A stretch of DNA of 64,000 bases, taken from assembly GCF_000718135.1 (NCBI RefSeq), contig NZ_JOEM01000001.1, positions 248,001 through 312,000 of the forward strand. The letters are read 5' to 3'. Below the pieces are notes generated by a model. It was not told where the DNA came from. It searched no databases and saw nothing but the letters and a program-made list of their open reading frames with translations. The translations under genes and the position numbers were made by a program. The DNA is from Streptomyces cyaneofuscatus. GTDB taxonomy: Bacteria > Actinomycetota > Actinomycetes > Streptomycetales > Streptomycetaceae. Of this stretch, positions 9,942 through 18,878 are shown piece after piece; position 1 is the stretch's first letter; each line of letters starts with the position of its first letter.

Positions 9942-10813
9942 GCGCCACCAGCAGCCACGCACCCGCCACCCGGACGCCGGAGAGGAAGAGGCGGAGCGCC
10001 TCCCGCCCCCTGGTCTACGTCCTGCTCTCCCTCGGCCTGCTGGTCATGTCGGCGCCCTTCCTCTGGATGGGGATCTCCGCCTTCAAGACGCAGAGCGAGC
10101 TGTCGGCCAGCCCGCCGGTATGGATCCCGACCGAGTGGACCCTGACCAACTTCCGGCAGCTGCTCGACAAGCTGGACCTGCCGCTGTACTTCATGAACTC
10201 GGTGATCGTGGCGGTCCTGGTGACCGTCTCGAACCTGGTCTTCTGCTCGATGCTCGGCTACGCCCTGGCCAAGCTGAACTTCGTCGGCCGCAACAAGGTC
10301 TTCGGCCTGGTGCTCGGCGCGCTGATGGTGCCCGGCAACCTGATGCTGCTGCCGCTGTTCGTGCTGATGAGCAAGCTCCAGCTGATCGACAGCTACGCGG
10401 GTCTGGTGCTGCCGTTCGCCGCCGGGGCCTTCGGGGTCTTCCTGATGCGGCAGTTCATGCAGTCGATCCCGGACGAGCTGCTGGAGGCGGCCCGGATGGA
10501 CGGGGCGAGCGAGTGGTACATCTTCTGGCGGATCGTGATGCCGCTGGTGAAGCCCGCCCTCGCGACGCTCTCGATCTTCACGTTCCTGGGCTCCTGGAAC
10601 AACTTCGTCTGGCCGCTGATCGCGACCAACGACCCCGACAAGTACACGCTCCCGGTGGCACTGGCGACCTTCGCCACGGACCCCAACAAGGCCGGCGGCT
10701 CCAACGGGATGCTGATGGCCGGGGCGTTCCTGATCGTGCTGCCGGTACTGATCGTCTTCATCGCCCTGCAACGGCACTTCACGCAGGGCATCGCCACGGC
10801 GGGCATGAAGTAG
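9938..10813 (+). CDS. Sugar ABC transporter permease, MalG/UgpE type
   Basis: Second permease of the importer, 291 residues with about six membrane segments. Its ATG overlaps the stop of the preceding permease by four bases (ATGA). The ATPase-contact motif EAARMDGASEWYIFWRIVMP lies at about residues 186-205. The C-terminus RHFTQGIATAGMK is typical of MalG-type permeases. It ends the transporter part of the operon; the GH1 gene starts 97 bases further on and is probably cotranscribed. Confidence 0.95.
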   Translation: MSATSSHAPATRTPERKRRSASRPLVYVLLSLGLLVMSAPFLWMGISAFKTQSELSASPPVWIPTEWTLTNFRQLLDKLDLPLYFMNSVIVAVLVTVSNLVFCSMLGYALAKLNFVGRNKVFGLVLGALMVPGNLMLLPLFVLMSKLQLIDSYAGLVLPFAAGAFGVFLMRQFMQSIPDELLEAARMDGASEWYIFWRIVMPLVKPALATLSIFTFLGSWNNFVWPLIATNDPDKYTLPVALATFATDPNKAGGSNGMLMAGAFLIVLPVLIVFIALQRHFTQGIATAGMK

Positions 10814-10910
10814 CGCTGCCCTAAGTCCAGTTCACGTACGGACGAGGCCGCACCCCGATACACCGACGCGGCCGCACCCCTCACCACCCCCACCAGAAAG
10901 ACATGTCGCG

Positions 10911-12116
10911 ATGACGAACACCCCTGCTCCCGTCCCGTTCCCCGAGGGCTTCCTCTGGGGCGCCTCGACGGCCGCGCACCAGATCGAGGGCAACAACACC
11001 AACAGCGACTGGTGGATCAAGGAGCACACCGTCGGCACCCACATCCAGGAGCCGAGCCTGGACGCCTGCGACAGCTACCACCGCTGGCCCGAGGACATGG
11101 ACCTGCTGGCCTCGCTCGGCTTCACCGACTACCGGTTCTCCATCGAGTGGGCCCGCATCGAACCGGTCGAGGGCTCCTTCTCGCGAGCCGAACTCGCCCA
11201 CTACCGGCGGATGGTGGAGGGCGCGATCGCCCGCGGCCTGCGCCCGATGGTGACGCTGCACCACTTCACGGTGCCGCAGTGGTTCGAGGCGCGCGGCGGC
11301 TGGACGGCCGAGGGCGCGACGGAACTCTTCGCCCGGTACGTGGCGGCCTGCGCCCCGGTCATCTCGGAAGGCGTACGGCACGTCTGCACGATCAACGAGC
11401 CGAACATGATCGCCGTGATGGCGGGCCAGGCCAAGCGCGGCGACATCGGCTTCCCGCCCGCCGGCCTGCCCACCCCCGACGACGAGACGACCCAGGCGGT
11501 CATCGCCGCCCACCACGCGGCCGTCAAGGAGGTCCGGGCGCTGGACGCGGGCATCCAGGTCGGCTGGACCATCGCCAACCAGGTCTACCAGGCGCTCCCG
11601 GGCGCGGAGGACGTGACGGCCGCCTACCGCCACCCGCGCGAGGACGTTTTCATCGAGGCGGCGCGCGGCGACGACTGGATCGGTGTGCAGTCCTACACCC
11701 GTACGCGGATCGGCCCGGACGGCCCGATCCCGGCGCCCGACGACGTCGAGCGGACCCTGACCCAGTGGGAGTACTACCCGGGCGCGGTCGGCGAGGCGCT
11801 GCGCCACACGGCCGAGGTGGCCGGAGACGTCCCGCTGATCGTCACGGAGAACGGCATCGCCACCGCCGACGACACCCGCCGCGCGGACTACTACGCGGGC
11901 GCGCTGAACGAGGTCGCCTCCGCGCTGGCAGACGGCATCGACATCCGGGGCTACCTGGCGTGGAGCGCCCTGGACAACTACGAGTGGGGCTCGTTCACGC
12001 CGACGTTCGGCCTGATCGCGGTGGACTGGCAGACCTTCGAGCGCACGCCGCGCGACTCGGCGAAGTGGCTGGGCTCACTGGGCCGCACGCGCGAACTCCC
12101 GCGCACGGCAGCGTAA
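10911..12116 (+). CDS. GH1 family beta-glucosidase
   Basis: Retaining glycoside hydrolase of family 1, 401 residues, cytoplasmic (no signal peptide). It probably cleaves the beta-linked di- or oligosaccharide imported by the preceding transporter. The GH1 N-terminal signature FPEGFLWGASTAAHQIEG is present. The acid/base glutamate is E163 in TINEP and the nucleophile is E313 in ITENG. It is 50-80 residues shorter than typical bacterial GH1 enzymes; the loops between the two catalytic motifs are reduced, although both catalytic residues and the late WSALDNYEW motif remain. Linkage specificity cannot be read from sequence. Confidence 0.93.
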   Translation: MTNTPAPVPFPEGFLWGASTAAHQIEGNNTNSDWWIKEHTVGTHIQEPSLDACDSYHRWPEDMDLLASLGFTDYRFSIEWARIEPVEGSFSRAELAHYRRMVEGAIARGLRPMVTLHHFTVPQWFEARGGWTAEGATELFARYVAACAPVISEGVRHVCTINEPNMIAVMAGQAKRGDIGFPPAGLPTPDDETTQAVIAAHHAAVKEVRALDAGIQVGWTIANQVYQALPGAEDVTAAYRHPREDVFIEAARGDDWIGVQSYTRTRIGPDGPIPAPDDVERTLTQWEYYPGAVGEALRHTAEVAGDVPLIVTENGIATADDTRRADYYAGALNEVASALADGIDIRGYLAWSALDNYEWGSFTPTFGLIAVDWQTFERTPRDSAKWLGSLGRTRELPRTAA

Positions 12117-12179
12117 TTCCGGCGCTCCCCTCGACGCAGGGGACGTCCCCGATACGGGGAGCCACCTGACGGCTCCCTC

Positions 12180-12225
12180 CGGCTCGGGAGCCGGCGGAAC
12201 CTGACGACCGCCGGCTCCCGAGCCG
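12180..12225. terminator. Long stem-loop between the GH1 and glucoamylase-like genes
   Basis: An 18-bp perfect stem (ggctcgggagccggcgg with its complement) around a 10-base loop, 64 bases past the GH1 stop and 52 bases before the next ATG. It could terminate the transporter/GH1 transcript, or act as a partial attenuator or RNA-stabilising hairpin within one operon. There is no U-run, which is normal in this genus. Confidence 0.6.
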
Positions 12226-12276
12226 CCCGCACGAGCACCGTTCCCCCTCCCCCTTCTGCCACCAGGAGCCGGACCG

Positions 12277-13740
12277 ATGGACCGTCGCACGTTTCTCACC
12301 GCCGCAGGGACCGGGGCCGCGGCCCTGTCGCTCGGAGCCGTATCCGCCCCGTCCGCACAAGCGACGGCCCCGCCCGACCCACGCCTCCTGCACCACTGGT
12401 TCCGCGACACGTACCGCTCGCTGGAGGCCATGACGACGGACTTCGGCCTGGTCACCGACAAGATCGACCTGAGCGCGCCCGGAGCCCCCGCCCAGTCCAC
12501 CCAGACCTCACCCACCAACATCGGCTGCGGCCTCTGGTCGACGGTGGCCGCCGCAGGTCTCGGGGTGATCGGCGAGAGCGCGATGCTCCGGTCCCTGACC
12601 CGTACGGTCGCGGCCGTGGAGAAGCTGGAGCGCCACCACGGCTTCTGGCTCAACTGGTACGACGCACACGACGGTTCGGTGCTGACGGAGTGGCCGGGCA
12701 CGGGTGACCCGGTCCGCCCGTTCCTGTCCTCGGTGGACAACGCATGGCTGGTGACAGGCCTACGGATAGCCGCCGACGCGGCCCCGACCTTGCGCCCCCG
12801 CATCAACCGCGTCCTGGCGACAGCGGACTGGTCGTACTTCTACACGCCGTACGACCCGGCGGACCCGGTGGCCGGCCCCGGCCAGTTGCGCGGCGGCGTC
12901 TGGACGGACACGGACGAGCCGACCAGCCACCACTACGGCGCCCTCAACACCGAACCGCGCATGGCCAGTTACCTGGGCATAGCCGACGGCTCACTCCCGG
13001 GCGACCACTACTGGCACCTGCTGCGGACGATGCTGCCGGAGCACGAGCAGGAGCAGAGCCCCGGCGGCGGTTACGCAACCGTCGACGGCATCCGCGTATG
13101 GAACGGCCACTACACCCATCGCAGCCGGAAGCTGATCCCCACCTGGGGCGGCTCGATGTTCGAGGCGCTGATGGTGCCGCTGTTCGTGCCGGAGCCACAG
13201 TGGTCGCCGCGCGCCTGGGGCCTGACCCACCACCGTTACGTACGCGGCCAGATCGACCACGGCCTGCGGGAGGCGCAGTACGGCTACTGGGGCTTCTCAC
13301 CCTCCAATGTTCCGGAGGGCGGCTACCAGGAGTACGGGGTCGACGCCCTGGGCCTCGCGGTCGACGGCTACGCCTCCAACACGGACCGCACCCACACGAC
13401 GGACGGCGCCCCGCTCCCCCCACCTTCGGCCTTCACCAACGGAGTGGTCACCCCGCACGCCTCGTTCCTGGCCCTGCCGTACGCGGGCCGCGAAGCGGTG
13501 GCCAACCTGCGTGCTCTGGAACGGGACTTCGGCGTGTACGAGGAGGGGCTCGGCTTCCGGGATTCGGTGAACGTGTCCACGGGCCGGGTCAGCGACTTCA
13601 TGCTCGCGCTGGACCAGGGGATGGTCATCGCAGCGCTGGCACAGGAGTTGCGCCCGGGTCTGCTGCAACGGCCCTTCCGCACTGGTGGGTTCCGGTCCCG
13701 GGTGCAGCCACTGCTGGAGCGGGAGCGGTTCTCGATCTGA
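12277..13740 (+). CDS. Tat-exported glucoamylase-like protein (PF10091 / GH144-type)
   Basis: Probable secreted glycoside hydrolase of 487 residues. The N-terminus MDRRTFLTAAGTGAAALSL is a Tat-type signal with an RR motif and cleavage near AQA. The C-terminal half carries the pattern of the glucoamylase-like PF10091 domain: WGGSMFEALMVPLFVPE, WGFSPS...GGYQEYGVDALG, a VVTPHASFLALPYA segment and a late LALDQGMVIAAL segment. Characterised members of the related GH144 family are endo-beta-1,2-glucanases, but the activity of this subgroup is not known to me. Its place after an oligosaccharide importer and a beta-glucosidase suggests it makes the transported sugar outside the cell. It may be expressed with that operon or after the hairpin at 12180-12225. 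Confidence 0.75.
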   Translation: MDRRTFLTAAGTGAAALSLGAVSAPSAQATAPPDPRLLHHWFRDTYRSLEAMTTDFGLVTDKIDLSAPGAPAQSTQTSPTNIGCGLWSTVAAAGLGVIGESAMLRSLTRTVAAVEKLERHHGFWLNWYDAHDGSVLTEWPGTGDPVRPFLSSVDNAWLVTGLRIAADAAPTLRPRINRVLATADWSYFYTPYDPADPVAGPGQLRGGVWTDTDEPTSHHYGALNTEPRMASYLGIADGSLPGDHYWHLLRTMLPEHEQEQSPGGGYATVDGIRVWNGHYTHRSRKLIPTWGGSMFEALMVPLFVPEPQWSPRAWGLTHHRYVRGQIDHGLREAQYGYWGFSPSNVPEGGYQEYGVDALGLAVDGYASNTDRTHTTDGAPLPPPSAFTNGVVTPHASFLALPYAGREAVANLRALERDFGVYEEGLGFRDSVNVSTGRVSDFMLALDQGMVIAALAQELRPGLLQRPFRTGGFRSRVQPLLERERFSI

Positions 13741-14120
13741 GGCGCCGGGCGAGGCTTGTCGGCTTTGCTACCGCATGCGGAGCCCAACCAACGGCCTACC
13801 TCTGGCGTCGCGTGCCCTTCACCGGCCGTCGCAGAACAGACCGCGCCTTCCACCAGAGGCGGCGGGCGGTGGAGGTGGACGTGGAGTAGCTGACGACGTA
13901 CGGGCGTTCGCCGATCTCCTCCCGGTCGAGTGGGCGCCCTTCACGGGGATGCCGTTCCTCGGAAGCCTCCTGGGCCATGTCTCCTCCTACAAGGTGCCGG
14001 TGCCGTGGTGGACCTCATTGTCGGGCGCTACCTGAGAGCGTTCGTGGAGCTGTCCCGCATGGCGGTGTACGGAGCGGCTGCCCGCAGCCTCCTAGCGAAA
14101 GCCGTCGACTCCGCTCTCTC
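13741..14120. other. Gap without a supported gene, possibly gene remnants
   Basis: 380 bases. Two short plus-strand readings have protein-like composition in different frames: LLPVEWAPFTGMPFLG at about 13918-13965 and VVDLIVGRYLRAFVELSR at about 14004-14058. This would fit a decayed gene, but neither has a proper start and the evidence is thin. Confidence 0.3.
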
Positions 14121-14648
14121 CTAAATGATGCGTCGTACGGTGTGGTCGCCTATCGAGCACACCCAGACAGCGCCGGACACCGCGCGCGTGGCGTGCAGCC
14201 CGACGCGGTGGTCGGGGCAGAGCGGCCAGACCAGGCGGCTCCGGTCCGCGAGAAGGCATTGCAGGCCCTCCGCCGCCTCAACGTGGATGTCGCTCGGGTC
14301 GATGCCCTGCACGGTTTCATGTCCGACGCGGACGGAACCTTCCGGCTCACACTCAGTGGGCGGGGAGTACCGCACGGGTACGTCGGGTCGCCGCCCGGTT
14401 TCCGCGTGGACCTGCGTGAGCAGCGCGGTGACCGCCTGCTGGGCATGTGCCTGGCGGTGCGGGCCGAGCAGAGGCGCGAAGTACGAGGGCGGCATCGCAC
14501 CGTTCTCCCCGAACACCGCCCAGAGGAACGCGCGGGCACCCTGGGAGGCGAGGGAGTCTTCGAGATCGGTATCGAGGACTTCCGACAGGGTGCGGAGCCA
14601 CGCGCGGAACGCCTCGTCCTCCCGGCCGGAAGGAGTATCTGTACTCAT
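14121..14648 (-). CDS. Hypothetical protein, unknown function
   Basis: I do not recognise this family. The 175-residue reading from ATG 14648 (MSTDTPSGRE) has normal codon bias, no signal peptide and no membrane segment. An early helical region (AFRAWLRTLSEVLDTDLEDS) and a late segment VWPLCPDHRVGLH with closely spaced Cys and His residues are the only notable points. A longer form starting at GTG 14684 would begin directly after the MarR stop (14686) and allow translational coupling; neither start has a strong ribosome binding site. It is probably cotranscribed with the MarR regulator. Confidence 0.6.
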   Translation of the reverse strand: MSTDTPSGREDEAFRAWLRTLSEVLDTDLEDSLASQGARAFLWAVFGENGAMPPSYFAPLLGPHRQAHAQQAVTALLTQVHAETGRRPDVPVRYSPPTECEPEGSVRVGHETVQGIDPSDIHVEAAEGLQCLLADRSRLVWPLCPDHRVGLHATRAVSGAVWVCSIGDHTVRRII

Positions 14649-14685
14649 CGCACCCCACGGACGGGGCGGCGGAACCTCTTCCACC

Positions 14686-15108
14686 TCAGTGCGCCGCCAG
14701 CCTCTCCACCAGCCCGATCCCCCGCGCCAGCAGCTCTCGCTCCTCGCCCGTCAGCTCCGACTCGATGGCCCGGGCGAGCCAGTCCGTCCGGCGCCCCCGC
14801 TCCTCCTCCAGCAGCGCCTGCCCGGCGGTGGAGAGTTCGACCAGGCTCTTGCGGCCGTCGGTCGGGTGGGCGCGGCGGGTGATCAGGCCCTGGTCCATGA
14901 GCAGGCCGACGGCCCGGGCCATGGACTGCGGGCGGACGCGCTGGTCGGCGGCGAGTTCGCTGGTGGTCATCGCACCGCTGCGGTCCAGGGCGCCGAGGAC
15001 GGCCACCTGGCCGAGCGGCATCTGGTCCTCCAGCTTCACGCGGCGCGTGAGCTTGCCCATCGCGGTGCGCAGTTCGGCCGCGATGGCGGTGGATTCCGGA
15101 AGGGACAT
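14686..15108 (-). CDS. MarR-family transcriptional regulator
   Basis: Winged-helix regulator of 140 residues, the standard MarR length. The DNA-binding region is at about 47-90: MTTSELAADQRVRPQSMARAV followed by the wing RRAHPTDGRKSLVELS with the conserved DxR motif. Helices for dimerisation lie at both ends. It is divergent from the enolase gene across 211 bases that hold dyads suited to a MarR site, so it may control that enolase and itself. The ligand is unknown. Confidence 0.92.
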   Translation of the reverse strand: MSLPESTAIAAELRTAMGKLTRRVKLEDQMPLGQVAVLGALDRSGAMTTSELAADQRVRPQSMARAVGLLMDQGLITRRAHPTDGRKSLVELSTAGQALLEEERGRRTDWLARAIESELTGEERELLARGIGLVERLAAH

Positions 15109-15190
15109 ACCGAATTTTAACGCGGGCGGGGCGAGCAGCCGCCCCCGTCACACAGCGGAACTGCGCAGCAGACCTGTACAGCCAAACTAA

Positions 15191-16612
<1,422 letters not shown>

Positions 16613-16618
16613 ACGGCC

Positions 16619-16652
16619 GAAGGGGCCGGGAGCTCAAGCTCCCGGCCCCTTC
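16619..16652. terminator. Bidirectional terminator between eno and the repeat protein gene
   Basis: A 16-bp perfect stem (aggggccgggagct and complement, extended by two pairs) with a 2-base apex, seven bases after the enolase stop. The converging gene at 16672 ends 20 bases away, so the hairpin can serve both. Confidence 0.8.
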
Positions 16653-16671
16653 CTCATCCGACCGCGCGGGG

Positions 16672-17058
16672 TCAGTTACCGATGCCGGAGCTGCCCACGC
16701 CCGAGTTGCCGATGCCGTGGCTCCCGAGGCCCGTGTTGCCGAGGCCGGCGTTGCCGATGCCGCCGTTCTCGATGCCCGCGTTGCCCAGACCCCAGTTGGC
16801 GATCCCGGCGTTGCCCAGACCTGAGTTGGCGATGCCCGCGTTGCCGATGCCGGAGTTCTCGATCCCGGCGTTGCCCAGGCCCCAGTTGGCGATGCCCGCG
16901 TTGCCGGCGCCGCCGTTGTAGAGGCCCGCGCTCCCGACGCCCGTGTTGCCGATGCCGGAGCTGCCCACGCTGTCGGCGCTCGCCGTACCGGCGCCGCAGA
17001 GGGCCAGAGCGGCGGCGGCACCGAGCGCGGTCGTCACACGGATAAGGGTCGTGCGCAT
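16672..17058 (-). CDS. Secreted NxGxG pentapeptide-repeat protein (MPTR-like)
   Basis: A 128-residue exported protein. Residues 1-28 form a Sec signal (MRTTLIRVTTALGAAAALAL, cleavage after ASA). The whole mature part is about twenty tandem pentapeptides of the form N/S-x-G-x-G/A, for example NAGIANWGLGNAGIENSG, mostly as a ten-residue double unit. This is the pattern of the Pentapeptide_2 (PF01469) repeats known from mycobacterial PPE-MPTR proteins, but here with no PPE domain and a plain signal peptide. It probably folds as a regular solenoid on or outside the cell. ATG 17058 has GGGAGGT eight bases upstream. Single gene with its own promoter; function unknown. Confidence 0.8.
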   Translation of the reverse strand: MRTTLIRVTTALGAAAALALCGAGTASADSVGSSGIGNTGVGSAGLYNGGAGNAGIANWGLGNAGIENSGIGNAGIANSGLGNAGIANWGLGNAGIENGGIGNAGLGNTGLGSHGIGNSGVGSSGIGN

Positions 17059-17171
17059 CGTGGCATACCTCCCATTTAGGAAATCTTGCTGCTATCCCTA
17101 GCACGCGGCCGGGCCGGATACGGGGATGCCCGCCTGACACCGCCGTACGCTCACCAGCGCGAGTGGTCCCC

Positions 17172-17558
17172 CTACGGCCCGTCCGGCGAGTCGGGCCGGG
17201 GCGCCGCGGGGTCCGGCCACCCGCCGGCGTAGGCGTCCAACGCCGCCATCGTGGGGTCCTCGACGTCCCAGTCGTGTACGGAGGGGTGCCCGGCGAACAG
17301 CCCGCACGCGTCTCCGCTCCGCGCGTCGGTCACGGGGCACCAGGCGAGCCCCGCCAGCCGGGCCCTGTCCCCGTTCCACCGCACCCAGACGGCCTCACGG
17401 TTCGCGTCGTCCTCCCACAGCAGGCACGCGTGGCCGTCGTCGTGGGCCTCGCCGAGTTCGCACAGGACGTACCCGGCCTGCGGCGGGTTCCCGGGCGCGG
17501 CCAGGCGCACCACGTGGTCCGGCGGTGGCAGCAGGGCCACGGCGGTGCATTGCTTCAT
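17172..17558 (-). CDS. Hypothetical protein, tandem paralog A
   Basis: Unknown 128-residue soluble protein. It shares a spaced motif set with the next gene upstream: an opening M-x-Q-C-T-A-V, then LCELGE with an H/D/E cluster, an aromatic L-W segment, a late C-P pair, and a final HP-S/H-x(2)-V-x-DP segment. The two are clearly diverged copies. The conserved Cys and His residues (C4, the Cys of LCELGE, and later CP, C and HP) could bind metal. It is the last gene of a leftward run 17172-18418. No ligand or partner can be named. Confidence 0.65.
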   Translation of the reverse strand: MKQCTAVALLPPPDHVVRLAAPGNPPQAGYVLCELGEAHDDGHACLLWEDDANREAVWVRWNGDRARLAGLAWCPVTDARSGDACGLFAGHPSVHDWDVEDPTMAALDAYAGGWPDPAAPRPDSPDGP

Positions 17559-17576
17559 GGGGCCTCCGGTCGGCCG

Positions 17577-17984
17577 TCAGAGCTCGTCGTTGCCGGTGGG
17601 CGGCGCGATCAGGTCGCCGAGCGGGTCGGTCACGTGGAAGGAGTGTGGGGCGGGGTGGTGGTCGAAGTACGCGCACGGGGTGACCGTCCGCGTGGCCAGT
17701 TCACGGAGGCGGGCGGGGCAGACCGGCAGGACGGCCAGGCGGTAGACGCGGTGCGCGCCCGCGCCGGTCCACAGCAGCCAAAGGTCCTGGTCCACCTCCG
17801 GGGTCTCGGCCGCCCAGAGGTACGCGGCGTGCTCGACGGACTCGTCGTGCTCGCCCAGCTCGCAGAGCAGGAACTCGTCCGGGGCGAGCACATCGGGCGC
17901 GTGCTCGGGGCCGCCCTCCATGGTGGCGAGCGCGAGAAGCGCCTCGTGGTACGGCACGTCGGTCACGGCGGTGCACTGCAGCAC
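17577..17984 (-). CDS. Hypothetical protein, tandem paralog B
   Basis: Unknown protein of 135 residues, paralogous to the gene just downstream. It opens with M-L-Q-C-T-A-V, then FLLCELGEHDESVEH, YLW, LPVCPARL and a final HHPAPHSFHVTDP. The GTG at 17984 is preferred because it aligns with the start of paralog A. The start lies inside the end of the upstream gene (22-base overlap), so translation is coupled. The longer in-frame reading to 18449 is a shadow of that gene. No signal peptide or membrane segment. Confidence 0.65.
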   Translation of the reverse strand: MLQCTAVTDVPYHEALLALATMEGGPEHAPDVLAPDEFLLCELGEHDESVEHAAYLWAAETPEVDQDLWLLWTGAGAHRVYRLAVLPVCPARLRELATRTVTPCAYFDHHPAPHSFHVTDPLGDLIAPPTGNDEL

Positions 17985-18418
17985 GGCGTCAGATCCCTCC
18001 CCTGCGTTGTCGGTTCCTTGTGCGGTATGGGGGTGGCGAGCGGCCGGTCCGGGCCGACCGGCCATCCGGCGAGGGTGAGGCGCAGCCCGACGGCGGGGTC
18101 GACCACCGTGAGCAAGGTCGGGCGCCCGGACTCCAGGGCACCCAAGGCCCCGTCCTGGCGGCCCTCGTCGCCCGCCCACGCCCGCAGCCCTTCCGGGGCG
18201 TCCGAGCCGTGGAAGGTGATCTGCCGGACGTCCCTCGCCCTGAGCCACGGGGAGGCGGGCGGCAGGTCCCGCCCGTGGCCGTCCGCCAGACGCAGCGCCT
18301 GCCTGCGGAGCCACCGGAGGACGAGCCGGCGATGGGGCACGGCGATTCCGCCGAGCCACAGGGCGCCGCCTCCGCCGGTCGTGGCGGTGACGGCGGCCAC
18401 GTACTCCAGGTCCCTCAT
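17963..18418 (-). CDS. Hypothetical protein
   Basis: Unknown 151-residue protein at the head of a small leftward run with paralogs B and A. A hydrophobic start (YVAAVTATTGGGGALWLGGIAVPHRR) is followed by a basic helix (RWLRRQALRLADG) and a mixed C-terminal half. The reading frame keeps good codon bias until it overlaps paralog B by 22 bases. It was not matched to a known family. The basic, Arg-rich centre might bind nucleic acid, but that is speculation. Confidence 0.5.
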   Translation of the reverse strand: MRDLEYVAAVTATTGGGGALWLGGIAVPHRRLVLRWLRRQALRLADGHGRDLPPASPWLRARDVRQITFHGSDAPEGLRAWAGDEGRQDGALGALESGRPTLLTVVDPAVGLRLTLAGWPVGPDRPLATPIPHKEPTTQGRDLTPCCSAPP

Positions 18419-18524
18419 ACGGCACGCCCGCCGGCACCGGAGCCGTCACCCAGGCCGTTCGGGCGACGCGGGCGGGTCACCCGGAAGCATGTGCGCCGCA
18501 CGGGAGTTGGCCTGCCGGGTGCCC

Positions 18525-18785
18525 TCACAGCACCTCACCCCGGCTACGGGCGTTGAGGCGTGCGGTACGGGCCCGGAGTTGCTCTATCAGGAGGGCGGGG
18601 CGTACATGGCGGGGCTCGGCCTCCCACTCGATGCCGCCGCCCACGGGGCGGAGGGACCAGCGCGGGCCGGCGACGCCTCGGAACTCACCCACGCGGTCAC
18701 CGCGACTCATATCGACCAAGAGCGCGCCGGGCGCGGGGAGTTCAGGAGGCTCCTGGGTATTCGGACGCGCGTTCTCGCCGTACAC
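18525..18785 (-). CDS. Small conserved Streptomyces protein
   Basis: An 86-residue protein of a type often seen in Streptomyces near XRE/DUF397 pairs. The recognisable core is DRVGEFRGVAGP, then LRPVGGGIEWEAEP and an RPA segment, a compact beta-rich arrangement. GTG 18785 has a GAGAGGA site eight bases upstream. It is divergent from the XRE regulator at 18879 across about 90 bases, so it shares that control region. Function not established. Confidence 0.7.
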   Translation of the reverse strand: MYGENARPNTQEPPELPAPGALLVDMSRGDRVGEFRGVAGPRWSLRPVGGGIEWEAEPRHVRPALLIEQLRARTARLNARSRGEVL

Positions 18786-18878
18786 CGATAGTTCCTCTCT
18801 GTAGCTGAATGACTACCGGGGCGGCTCAGCGTGTCCTAACGCTGGATCACCTTCAACGTTTCAGGGGTGGAGAGAACG

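Noticed and set aside
16682..16921. Plus-strand Pro/Leu-rich repeat protein
   Set aside because: It is the antisense reading of the pentapeptide repeats; the minus-strand gene has a signal peptide and ribosome binding site.
17090..17103. Small dyad tgctatccctagca before the pentapeptide gene
   Set aside because: Arms are only five bases and overlap likely promoter; chance is high.
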